DNA from: Rossellomorea aquimaris
GTDB lineage: Bacteria > Bacillota > Bacilli > Bacillales > Bacillaceae_B
Reading direction: 5' to 3'
DNA length: 64,000 nt
Assembly: GCF_035590735.1 (NCBI RefSeq)
Contig: NZ_CP141595.1
Coordinates: 3,381,001-3,445,000, forward strand
Made by a program: the position numbers and the translations under genes. Position 1 is the first letter of the stretch; every line of letters starts with the position of its first letter. Below the pieces are notes generated by a model. The model searched no databases. It was given only the letters and a program-made list of their open reading frames with translations, and was not told where the DNA came from. Shown piece by piece: positions 28,395 through 36,410 of the stretch.

Positions 28395-28420
28395 GAGCTC
28401 AATCCCTAGGAGTTGAGCTC
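28395..28420. terminator. Terminator between convergent glpP and mgtC-like genes
   Basis: GAGCTCAA faces TTGAGCTC around a 10-base loop, with a seven-base T run on the minus strand. It serves the MgtC gene and probably glpP. Confidence 0.8.
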
Positions 28421-28429
28421 AACCTCTAT

Positions 28430-28966
28430 TTACGTTCCAACCTTTTCTTCTTCTTCCTCTTCTGTCTTAATTTTTTTCCGGGCCCACGGTAGAGGCACTG
28501 ACGTGATCTCCCTCTCTTCAAAGAAGTTTCCTATCTTCGTAATGATGAAGGTTACGAATGTCGCAAAGATGACAATGGAATAAAACCCGGCACCGATACC
28601 AATTCCGATTCCCCCAACGTAAAAAATCATCGCTGCTGAAGTCAGGCCTTTTACCCGCAATCCATCTTTCAGGATCACACCTGCCCCTAGGAATCCAAGC
28701 CCCGAAACAATCTGGGCTGCCAGACGAAACGGGTCCATCACTTTTCCGCTATCCGGTTGACTGAGCATCTCCGCCCCTTCGATGGAGACGATCGTGATCA
28801 ATGTGCATGCCACCGATACATACGTATATGTTTTTAAACCAGCGGGCTTATTTTTCGATGTCCTGTCCCACCCGATGATGAACCCTAATACAGCACTGAC
28901 CAAAATCCGGAAATAGATATCATGCTGCCAGAAAAATTCCGTTGCCTCATTCATGTAATGCGCCAT
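28430..28966 (-). CDS. MgtC/SapB-family membrane protein
   Basis: The start chosen is the ATG at 28966, which has AGGAGG eight bases upstream; the longer frame from 29062 has no ribosome site. This gives 178 residues with about five membrane segments. MgtC hallmarks are LVSAVLGFIIGWDR (about 20-33), RLAAQIVSGLGFLGAGVILKDG (about 90-111) and KGLTSAAMIF. A charged Glu-rich cytoplasmic tail ends the protein. Bacterial MgtC proteins inhibit F-type ATP synthase and matter under low magnesium; bacillary members are less studied. Monocistronic. Confidence 0.85.
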   Translation of the reverse strand: MAHYMNEATEFFWQHDIYFRILVSAVLGFIIGWDRTSKNKPAGLKTYTYVSVACTLITIVSIEGAEMLSQPDSGKVMDPFRLAAQIVSGLGFLGAGVILKDGLRVKGLTSAAMIFYVGGIGIGIGAGFYSIVIFATFVTFIITKIGNFFEEREITSVPLPWARKKIKTEEEEEEKVGT

Positions 28967-29230
28967 GCCGCCATCCTCCTTAAATGAAAAAGAGATCGCG
29001 CCACAAAACGAATGCCTGATTTCTCCACTCCATAGTGAAAAAAACCATACAGTTCGCTTCATAGGTGATCTCTTCTCCTCTTCCTATCAAGCTTCATTCC
29101 TCATAATATTCCTTTCATCATACACCAATCTTTCCTTCATTTCAATGATATATCTAAAAATTCTAAATTTTACAGAATGGCCATTGCCTCCCCCCAGCGC
29201 TCATTGTATGATGGAGATAGTAAGATTATA

Positions 29231-29310
29231 TATCGGGTAGAGATGAGGAGAACCCTGTGTCAATCGCGTGTACGATTATCGTGCACTCCATTGCCATGGG
29301 GTTCTTTTCA
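29231..29310 (+). ncRNA. Candidate structured leader RNA (copy A), possible GlpP target
   Basis: Starts with GGGTAGAGATGAGGAGAA. An outer stem pairs AGAACCC (29249-29255) with GGGTTCT (29299-29305). A middle stem pairs CAAT with ATTG. An inner hairpin pairs GTGTACGA (29268-29275) with TCGTGCAC (29279-29286). The 3' arm runs into TTTT, like a terminator. A possible promoter (TTGTAT at 29204, TTATAT at 29226) would start the transcript at or near the motif. The same 5' and 3' blocks occur in front of the Ugp-like importer (44846-44928, minus strand). The structure ends about 25 bases before the ribosome site of the lamin-tail gene. Confidence 0.6.
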
Positions 29311-29342
29311 TTTATACATAAATACCATGTTAAAAGGAGGAA

Positions 29343-32333
29343 ATGAAGTTGAAAAACAGATCAATCAGCCGGATAGTTGTCCTTCTTGCTTTAGGAATCG
29401 CAGGATTTTTATTGCTTCATGTTCACAGCGCAAATGCGAATGAAACCTACCCGCCTCTCGTCATCACGGAAATCGTCACCAAATCAGCAGGAATAGGACA
29501 GCCCTATGAGTACGTCGAGATCTATAACACGACCTCAGAAGCCATTAATCTACAAGATTATCAACTCCAATACTTCACGAGTAACTTCTCAAGCCCGGCC
29601 AACCGATGGCCCATCGATGACAAAACCATCCAGCCGAAAGATTCCCTGGTCCTCTGGTTAAAGAAATTCGCTTATCCTGATGTACCGCTGTGGGACTTCA
29701 ACTCCAACTATGACATGTACCTCACTCCCGATGACGTATACGAAATCAAGCTGACGACTTCCGGTCAAGGACTGCATGACAGCAGCCTTCGCCAGGTAGG
29801 TATTGCGGATGCGGAGGACAATATTCTAAGCACTGCGCTCATCAATGATGGGGTAGTCGATGGTATTACAAACCGAAGCGTCATTTATGAAGTAACCAGC
29901 TCACCGGCAGTGACGAAGCTTCGCAACGGAGAGCAACCAACTCCCGCCGTCGTGTTGACTGAACAAGTGGCAGGTCCTGAAACACCAACCAACCTGACTG
30001 CAACTCCCGCCGACCAATCGGTTACCCTTGAGTGGGAAGCTTCAGAAGATGCAGTCTCCTATATGATCTACCACTCTGATGGAACGACCACCTCTACAGA
30101 CGCGACCACTTCAATCATTGATGGATTGGAAAATGGGCAGGCATACACATTCCGGGTGACGGCTGTGGACTCGGAAGGAAACGAATCCCCGGCAACAAAG
30201 GAAGTCCGGGTTGTCCCACAGGAAGTCGTGGACAGTGAAGCCCCTGCAACCCCAACTGGACTAAAAGCAACTCCAGGCAGTGATCATGTCAAGTTATTGT
30301 GGACCGCCAATATAGAAAGTGATTTTGCAGGATACCGCGTCTACATTAACGGAACACTTTACGGTACAGTCGCATCTGACAAAAAGAGTTTGATTGTATC
30401 CCCTCTGGAATTGAACAGAGAGTACTCTTTCGAGGTAACGGCATTCGATCAAGTCGGAAACGAATCGGAGGCATCAGAACCACTTGTCACAGGACCGACA
30501 GAAAACGTACCGACACCAAACCTGCTGATCACCGAATTGATTCCGAACACAGATAACTATGCAGGCTACGATGCATTCGAATACTTTGAGCTTTATAACA
30601 ACAGCCCCGATCCGATCGATCTGAAAGGGTATCGGTTCGCCTCCTACAACTGGGATGAAGAAATCGGGGACACTCACATTTTGAAGCCTTGGGATACTGT
30701 GGTGATCTGGACTAGAAACACATCCATCAGCTCTATTTCCCTAGAAGCGTTCAATTATAACTATTTCTATTCCTACAAAAGTAAGTATCTTCATGAAGAG
30801 GATACTCTCGTCCTCGGGGATATCGGTGGCCTCGTCAACGGCGGCAATATACTGACCGTTTATGACCCTGATGGACTAGAAGTCGTCAGAGCCGAATACT
30901 CAGGAGAGGATGTTTCTCTAAAACAAACCGTCACCTATTCCTATCCAAAAGATAATACCCGAACAATGGAAAAATTGGCATCCGGCCAATATCCGACAAC
31001 GGGATGGATTGTTAAAGAGCAAGCACCTGATCGCCCCGTGTCAGATGAAGAATCACCGCAAACACCGACCAACCTTGAAGCAACTGCGGGCAACGGTGAA
31101 GCCGTTTTAACCTGGGACGCTTCAAGTGAAACCGACCTATACCGTTATCACATTTACAAAGATGGAGAACTTGAATACTCCGTAGATCCATCCGTGACGG
31201 AATTTACGCTCTATACATTAGTCGGTAATCAAACGTACTCGTTACAAGTGAGCGCAGAGGATACATCAGGGAATGTATCGGAGAAATCAGCGCCTGTACT
31301 CATAACGCCGGAACACCAGATCATCACGCAGTTGGAACGCTCTGAACATGAAAAAGATCCTGCCTACCAAGGTTTGTGGGATATCAGTTCCGACGGCCCG
31401 GTGATTGCTGGACTATCCCAAGGACTCGTTCCTCAAGGATTGACCTATTATAAGAAAAAAGACTGGCTGCTTACCGTCAGCTACGTCGATGATGGGATTC
31501 GGCCGGGTACCATTACCGTAACAGATCGCAGGACTGGAGAATTAGTGAAGTCCGTTGTCCTTTACAATACGGACGGCACACCTTATACCGGTCATGCAGG
31601 CGGAGTTACCGTCAGTCGTGATCACGGCTGGGTAGCATCCGAAAATCACTTGTTCACCTTCAATTTAAGCGACCTGGAACAAGCCGTGAATAACGGTGAA
31701 ATCCAGTTCACTAAACAAATTCCATTACCGGTCGAAGCGGCTTACACCGTTTATGATGAAGGCATTCTCTGGATCGGGGAATTCTTTGAGGCAAACTCCT
31801 ATCCAACTGATCCAACCCACCATATTGAGAACAGGGACGGTGAAATGCACTATGCATGGATGATCGGGTTTGATTTGGAACGAAACAACGACATGCTTAG
31901 TGAAGCGCATTGGAACGGCTCGCCTGACCACAATGCCGTGCCGGATTACATTCTCTCGACGACAGGGAAAGTCCAGGGAGCCATCATGCAGAAGGCGGCC
32001 AGAAATGGCGTCACGCTCAGCACTTCCTATGGCAGGGCAAACGACAGTGTATTGTATCGCTATGAATATCCATTGAAGGAAGAACCTCATGCCTATGCGA
32101 CTGTAGAAGGAAAACAAGTTCCATTATGGTTCCTAGATGGTCACACAGCCAAACCACGCCAAAGCATCGAAGCCATCCCGATGCCTGAAGGAATTGTGGA
32201 AGTACAAAAAGAGCTCTACGTCGTGTTTGAATCCGGGGCAGATAAATATCGTTATACGACCACCTACCCGATGGACCGGATGCTTAAGATTGATATGAAG
32301 AAGTTGATGAAGGATGATAAGGAGATTGAATAA
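29343..32333 (+). CDS. Secreted lamin-tail/fibronectin type III protein
   Basis: 996 residues. Signal peptide at 1-33, cleavage near ANA-NE. Lamin-tail domain 1 (about 37-150, LVITEIVTKS... EYVEIYNTT), FN3 repeats at about 214-290 and 300-383, lamin-tail domain 2 (about 395-540), and a third FN3 (about 575-655). The unassigned C-terminal region of about 330 residues looks like a beta-propeller (GLVPQGLTYYKKKDWLLTVS, GHAGGVTVS, VQGAIMQKAARNG). There is no LPXTG or transmembrane tail, so it is released or held by the lamin-tail domains. The ATG lies only two bases after AAAGGAGG, so the TTG at 29349 (codon 3, eight-base spacing) may be the true start. The leader RNA suggests control by glycerol or glycerol-3-phosphate; enzymatic activity of the C-terminal part is unknown. 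Confidence 0.85.
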   Translation: MKLKNRSISRIVVLLALGIAGFLLLHVHSANANETYPPLVITEIVTKSAGIGQPYEYVEIYNTTSEAINLQDYQLQYFTSNFSSPANRWPIDDKTIQPKDSLVLWLKKFAYPDVPLWDFNSNYDMYLTPDDVYEIKLTTSGQGLHDSSLRQVGIADAEDNILSTALINDGVVDGITNRSVIYEVTSSPAVTKLRNGEQPTPAVVLTEQVAGPETPTNLTATPADQSVTLEWEASEDAVSYMIYHSDGTTTSTDATTSIIDGLENGQAYTFRVTAVDSEGNESPATKEVRVVPQEVVDSEAPATPTGLKATPGSDHVKLLWTANIESDFAGYRVYINGTLYGTVASDKKSLIVSPLELNREYSFEVTAFDQVGNESEASEPLVTGPTENVPTPNLLITELIPNTDNYAGYDAFEYFELYNNSPDPIDLKGYRFASYNWDEEIGDTHILKPWDTVVIWTRNTSISSISLEAFNYNYFYSYKSKYLHEEDTLVLGDIGGLVNGGNILTVYDPDGLEVVRAEYSGEDVSLKQTVTYSYPKDNTRTMEKLASGQYPTTGWIVKEQAPDRPVSDEESPQTPTNLEATAGNGEAVLTWDASSETDLYRYHIYKDGELEYSVDPSVTEFTLYTLVGNQTYSLQVSAEDTSGNVSEKSAPVLITPEHQIITQLERSEHEKDPAYQGLWDISSDGPVIAGLSQGLVPQGLTYYKKKDWLLTVSYVDDGIRPGTITVTDRRTGELVKSVVLYNTDGTPYTGHAGGVTVSRDHGWVASENHLFTFNLSDLEQAVNNGEIQFTKQIPLPVEAAYTVYDEGILWIGEFFEANSYPTDPTHHIENRDGEMHYAWMIGFDLERNNDMLSEAHWNGSPDHNAVPDYILSTTGKVQGAIMQKAARNGVTLSTSYGRANDSVLYRYEYPLKEEPHAYATVEGKQVPLWFLDGHTAKPRQSIEAIPMPEGIVEVQKELYVVFESGADKYRYTTTYPMDRMLKIDMKKLMKDDKEIE

Positions 32334-32357
32334 CACGACCGTTTAGGAAGACAAACT

Positions 32358-32391
32358 CCCCCCCAGAATCAAGAATCAAGGGTCTGGGGGG
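32358..32391 (+). terminator. Terminator of the lamin-tail gene
   Basis: CCCCCCAGA faces TCTGGGGGG with a 15-base loop and a T-rich tail, 25 bases past the stop. The stretch 32392-32854 is AT-rich with no further gene; it should contain the promoter of the DUF6143 gene. Confidence 0.8.
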
Positions 32392-32854
32392 TTATATCTA
32401 ATCGTTTCTTATTCCGTTATAGCCCTATAGTTGAAGAAATTTAATTATTAAAAAAGTACATATCCACATGATACTCATTTAATTTTAACAACTGACTACC
32501 CATGTCTTTTGTTGATTCAATAATCTCTTCTCAAGTTCCAATTGTTTTGTTATAAAAATTAAAGAATACATCCCCCTATGTTTTTTAACTCTTCTTGCGG
32601 CAAAAATCGTTGTGCCGTTACTTTCATGGAAGATTTTATTGGCATATTTATCCATCCAAAACATTCTTATTGATCACTCGAACCTGGTAGGTTCAATCAG
32701 TGCAGAGAAGTCCAATAGATCTATGTAAGTTGAGAAGTTGTAATTAACCCCCGATTCTATATATCCCTATAAACTTTTACTTAGCATAAAAGCATAATGA
32801 CTCTTCTAAAGTATATATATTTTAAAAGTAGACTTATTAGGAGGTAAACTTTAC

Positions 32855-33367
32855 ATGGTAATAAACCCAAAAGTAGACATTATAAACCCAGCCTATCAAA
32901 GTACCAAAGGTAGATTGTTTGCTGGCACTTCAGGGGTATTAAAGCCAAGTGCTAGTAAAAATGCATGGGCTCAGCTTGTGAATCCGTTACACTCTAATGT
33001 GAATTTATATGTCTCTTTTTTTGCTTTGACAAACTTTTCGACTAAACTAGTGACGGCAGATTTTGTTGTGAATGCCGATCCTCCTGGAACCCCAACTCTA
33101 TCATCAGAAGTGAGTGTTCTGAAACTGGCCTCCAAGCATAGACCTGTGGGACAAATCCTCTTCAACCCTAGTGTTTCAGGCTCATTTTCAGGAGGGAAAA
33201 TTGTCGGTACCAGAGCCCTAAGCCCCCAAAAAACAGAGTCGGGTTTTAGAGTAGATGGTCGACTAATAATAGAGCCAGGAACGAACGCAATGTTCTTTTT
33301 ATACAGTCGCTCCACTGCTGCATCACAAATAGAGTTCGAATGGTTTGAGAGTGAAGCAATCTTTTAA
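32855..33367 (+). CDS. DUF6143 family protein
   Basis: 170 residues. NPAYQSTKGRLFAGTSGVL at the N-terminus, AWAQLVNPLHSNVNLYV, SGSFSGGKIVGTRALSP and a C-terminal hydrophobic strand (IIEPGTNAMFFLYS) match the layout I know for DUF6143, an uncharacterised Bacillus family. All-beta predicted, no signal peptide; some such proteins are spore- or surface-associated, but I cannot show that here. Strong AGGAGG ribosome site. Convergent with the YVTN gene, with which it shares the terminator at 33461-33486. Confidence 0.7.
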   Translation: MVINPKVDIINPAYQSTKGRLFAGTSGVLKPSASKNAWAQLVNPLHSNVNLYVSFFALTNFSTKLVTADFVVNADPPGTPTLSSEVSVLKLASKHRPVGQILFNPSVSGSFSGGKIVGTRALSPQKTESGFRVDGRLIIEPGTNAMFFLYSRSTAASQIEFEWFESEAIF

Positions 33368-33460
33368 TTTATTGGAAAAATACCTTCGACCTGTGTATTT
33401 TATCGTTAATAATTCTGTCATGTGTTGAGATCAAATCAACCCCACTTTCAATGATAAATG

Positions 33461-33486
33461 AAAAAATCAACTACCATTGATTTTTT
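33461..33486. terminator. Bidirectional terminator
   Basis: A perfect inverted repeat: AAAAAATCAA faces TTGATTTTTT around six bases, between convergent genes. Confidence 0.88.
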
Positions 33487-33493
33487 AAAGTGG

Positions 33494-33530
33494 TCATTCA
33501 TGTTTTCCTTAGAAAGGAAAACATGAATGA
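33494..33530. repeat. Perfect 17-bp inverted repeat spanning a stop codon
   Basis: TCATTCATGTTTTCCTT (33494-33510) faces its exact complement (33514-33530) across three bases. The stop codon of the YVTN gene (33509-33511) lies in the loop-proximal end, so the last codons of that gene form one arm. It has no T run of its own. Confidence 0.7.
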
Positions 33531-34456
33531 GAAATAGCACAATCGCTTGTTTGCTTTCCTGTAGTAATCGTAGTAATAACCATATTCGTTCTAATACAAA
33601 TAACTGAGACGGTCCCTTCATTAAAGTTAGTGATATAAGCCTTTTTCCCATTGGGGGTAATACAAACATCCGTTGGACCGTCTCCAACATTAATCGTTGC
33701 AATGATTGAATCATCCATTGCATTCACTACCGTTACATTATCACTACTAATGTTAGTGATATAAACCTTCTTCCCATCTGGTGTAACAGCTACACCATTC
33801 GGTCTAATACCTACATTGATCGTATTCGTTACTACATTTTCCTTAAGATCAATAACAGAAACTGTACTGGCCGCACCTCTCCCACGATTGGCCACGTACA
33901 GCTTTCTTCCATTCGGAGTGATTGCAAGGTCTCGAGGGAATTCTCCATTGGTAATAGGAATCCTGTCTATCACTGATTCTTTTTTTGTATCTATTACTGC
34001 AACAAAGTTACTTATTGTTACAGCAACATACGCCTTTCTTCCATTTGGACTAAATGCCACATCAAATGGATTATTTCCTACTTCAATATTCTTCACTGTT
34101 TGCTTGCAGACATCAATGATTGAGACTGTTGTACCACCGAAATTCGCTACATACACTTTTCTACCATCAGTCGTCGCAGCTATGCCAACCGGTCCCTCAC
34201 CAACAGGTATTTCATTGACCACCTTATGACTAGAAAGATCTATAACTGAAACAGAGTCATTATTCGTATTGGACACATATGCATTTTTAACTAAAGGGGA
34301 AATCGTAATCCCATCTGGTTGCTCTCTTACTAGAATAGTACCTGTAACTTTATCATTTTTGGTATCTATCATTGAAATAGTATCATCCCCAAAGTTAGTT
34401 ACGTAAGCAAAAAGCTTTTCCTTACGTAGGGAGTGCTTCTTACTATTCATTCTCAT
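33509..34456 (-). CDS. YVTN-family seven-bladed beta-propeller protein
   Basis: 315 residues made almost wholly of 40-45-residue repeats of the type PxGxKxYVxNxxxxTVSVIDxxxxxVxxxIxVG (for example AYVTNFGDDTISMID at about 17 and KVYVANFGGTTVSIID at about 107). Seven repeats are counted, enough for one closed propeller. There is no evident signal peptide or membrane helix. Related surface-layer or YncE-like proteins bind ligands or partners, and bacillary copies of unknown role are common. The DUF6143 gene is its convergent neighbour. An AGGAGG ribosome site precedes the ATG. Confidence 0.85.
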   Translation of the reverse strand: MRMNSKKHSLRKEKLFAYVTNFGDDTISMIDTKNDKVTGTILVREQPDGITISPLVKNAYVSNTNNDSVSVIDLSSHKVVNEIPVGEGPVGIAATTDGRKVYVANFGGTTVSIIDVCKQTVKNIEVGNNPFDVAFSPNGRKAYVAVTISNFVAVIDTKKESVIDRIPITNGEFPRDLAITPNGRKLYVANRGRGAASTVSVIDLKENVVTNTINVGIRPNGVAVTPDGKKVYITNISSDNVTVVNAMDDSIIATINVGDGPTDVCITPNGKKAYITNFNEGTVSVICIRTNMVITTITTGKQTSDCAISHSCFPF

Positions 34457-34721
34457 TGTATTCCTCCTTTAAAATACCAACACTAGTAACTAGTATATGA
34501 TTAGTGAAAAAGGGTGTGATTTTAAGAGAAAGGATTATTTTTTTGCGGCCAAACCCTTATCCTTGTTTCATATCCAAACAATTCCTTCGCGAATTTAACT
34601 GGATGGTCAAATAGAGAATAGGAACTTGTCCCATCTCTATCTCAACTTCGATAATTGTTTGGCTGTTACTTTCTTGGTGAACTAAAAAAGCTTGGTACAA
34701 AAAAAGGTTTTAGGCAAAAAA

Positions 34722-34772
34722 AATCCGAGCAGTGATTCGTTTTCTTTCATGAAGATCGAATTTGCTCGGATT
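34722..34772. terminator. Bidirectional terminator
   Basis: AATCCGAGCA (34722-34731) faces TGCTCGGATT (34763-34772), flanked by runs of A on the left and T on the right. It lies beyond the putR end on the minus strand and may serve it. Confidence 0.8.
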
Positions 34773-34818
34773 TTTTATTGTTTTTGTAAGCCTATAAAGT
34801 GTGTTTTGCAGGTTCTAG

Positions 34819-34960
34819 CAGTTGAATGGAATGCAAAACGAAGGCTTCTACCGAAAAAGTGGAATAGGTGAAACACAGCAGGAGTGTCAGCGACGGGGAG
34901 GCTCGCCTTCCTCCCGCGTAAAGCGAAGTCTTGCACGGAAATCAACACGGTGTTACAGGA
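34819..34960 (+). repeat. Bacillaceae interspersed repeat, degenerate copy
   Basis: The segment reads TTGAATGGAATGC ... CAGCAGGAGTGTCAGCGACG ... GGGAGGCTCGCC ... CGCGTAAAGCGAAGTC ... CACGGAAATCAACA ... TGTTACAGG. Many Bacillaceae genomes carry intergenic repeats with this order of landmarks (GCAGGAGCG, GAGGAGGCTC, CGCGGAAAGCGAAG, GGAAATCAAC). This copy has several mismatches to that pattern. No coding role; a short frame over it (34775-34978) is not a gene. The rest of 34457-34720 is empty. Confidence 0.7.
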
Positions 34961-35032
34961 ATCCATAATTACAGCCAATTTTTATTAAGTTCTAATGCCA
35001 TTGAAGATCCAAAGTGAAACTTTATACCAGTA

Positions 35033-36304
35033 TCAAATCCCCTTCAAAGCATCCTTATACCGCTGATAATACGCTTCCACATTATTCAACAACAACAACT
35101 CCGTATACAAATACACCTTCATATTAAAGTCATTAAAATCAATCGTAGTCAGTTCCTGTATTTTTTTGATCCGATAATTCAACGTGTTCGGATGTATGAA
35201 CAATTCATTCGCGGTCTGTTTCCCCTTTCCGTCATTCGCCAGGTACACTTCAAGTGTCTTAAGGAGATCTGTCTGTTTCTTCACATCATTCTTAATCAAT
35301 ACCAACAAGTCATCACTGTAATAATCCTTTGATGTGTTTTTCTCATAGAGCGTTGGCAAGTAACGATAAATACCCAACTGAGCAAATTCCCGCGGCATCG
35401 ATTCCGGACGCGGACTGATGAAGTTAGCCGTTTCAATGACTTCTGACGCTTCCAAGAAGCTCTTTCTCATTTGATATAACGTGGTGTATTCCTTCCCGAT
35501 TCCAATCAGGAAGTGGTAGAATTCTTCCTCGCCTGTTTGCTCTTTTACTTTTTCAACAAGGTCTCTTGCTAATTCCAGGGAAGAAGACGGTGTGTCTGCT
35601 TTGCCGTAGAGAACGAGGATCACCTGGTATTCCGTTCGTAGTGAATAAATCTTTGTGTTGAAGCTGGATTCCTGGACCAGCTTCTCCAATTGGTCGAGCA
35701 TAGGCTTATAGTCCGACGATGCGATCGAGTACACCGCTACCGTGAACCGTTCAGGCAGGGTCAACTTAACGAGTGATGCATCATGGCGGAGCTGGCTTTC
35801 ACTTCCGTACTCGTGCTGCAGGAGATGCCACAGTACTTCTTCTTTTCTGTCCTTTTTGATATTGACCTTTGCGAACATATCATTGATCAGGTTTCCAAGA
35901 TGAGCGGAGATTTCTTCAAGGAAAGCGAGCTCTTCATTTTCGAGAAGACGGTTGGATTCCTGAACCCAAATATACCCCATCGTGTTTCCCAAGTACTTGG
36001 CGGCAATGACGACGCGCTGATGAAATCCTAACTCTTCCATCGCCTGTACCCGGATCGGATCCGTGTGTTTCTCGAGCTGGTGGACGATGCCCTCTTTTTT
36101 CAGTCGATCGATGATGAAGACCGGACATTTTTTCGTGAGGATTGTCTTTAGCTGTGTTTGATCGAACTTATTAGAAGAGGAACTGTATGAAATCAGTTCG
36201 AAATTTTTGTTTTCAATGATGACGGGATTGCCTAATTTTGAGCTGATCAATTCCGTCGCTTTATGAATGTCTTCTGTTTGGAGGATGATATCAAGTGCTT
36301 CCAT
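35033..36304 (-). CDS. putR: PucR-family proline-responsive regulator PutR
   Basis: 423 residues. The N-terminal region is GAF/PucR-like and sensory (about 1-150), a central GGDEF-like domain follows (about 170-300), and the C-terminal PucR helix-turn-helix is at about 365-415 (NELFIHPNTLNYRIKKIQELT). It lies just downstream of putC on the same strand, separated by a terminator, and matches PutR, which activates proline catabolism genes in B. subtilis. The assignment rests on family plus position. Confidence 0.82.
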   Translation of the reverse strand: MEALDIILQTEDIHKATELISSKLGNPVIIENKNFELISYSSSSNKFDQTQLKTILTKKCPVFIIDRLKKEGIVHQLEKHTDPIRVQAMEELGFHQRVVIAAKYLGNTMGYIWVQESNRLLENEELAFLEEISAHLGNLINDMFAKVNIKKDRKEEVLWHLLQHEYGSESQLRHDASLVKLTLPERFTVAVYSIASSDYKPMLDQLEKLVQESSFNTKIYSLRTEYQVILVLYGKADTPSSSLELARDLVEKVKEQTGEEEFYHFLIGIGKEYTTLYQMRKSFLEASEVIETANFISPRPESMPREFAQLGIYRYLPTLYEKNTSKDYYSDDLLVLIKNDVKKQTDLLKTLEVYLANDGKGKQTANELFIHPNTLNYRIKKIQELTTIDFNDFNMKVYLYTELLLLNNVEAYYQRYKDALKGI

Positions 36305-36363
36305 AGGAATCTTACCTTTCCACGAGAATTTATGATTCCTATTATAGCGTTAAATCCCCCAAT

Positions 36364-36397
36364 AAAAAATGAAAAGCTCCCCCTTATCGGGAGAGCT
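36364..36397 (-). terminator. Terminator of putBC
   Basis: On the minus strand AGCTCTCCCGATAAGGGGGAGCT folds as a hairpin, followed by TTTTCATTTTTT. It lies between putC and putR, so putR needs its own promoter or read-through. Confidence 0.8.
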
Positions 36398-36410
36398 CAT
36401 CGTGTTCTAT

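Noticed and set aside
29177..29443. 88-residue plus-strand frame across the leader of the lamin-tail gene
   Set aside because: It overlaps the structured leader and the start of the real gene in another frame, with no ribosome site.
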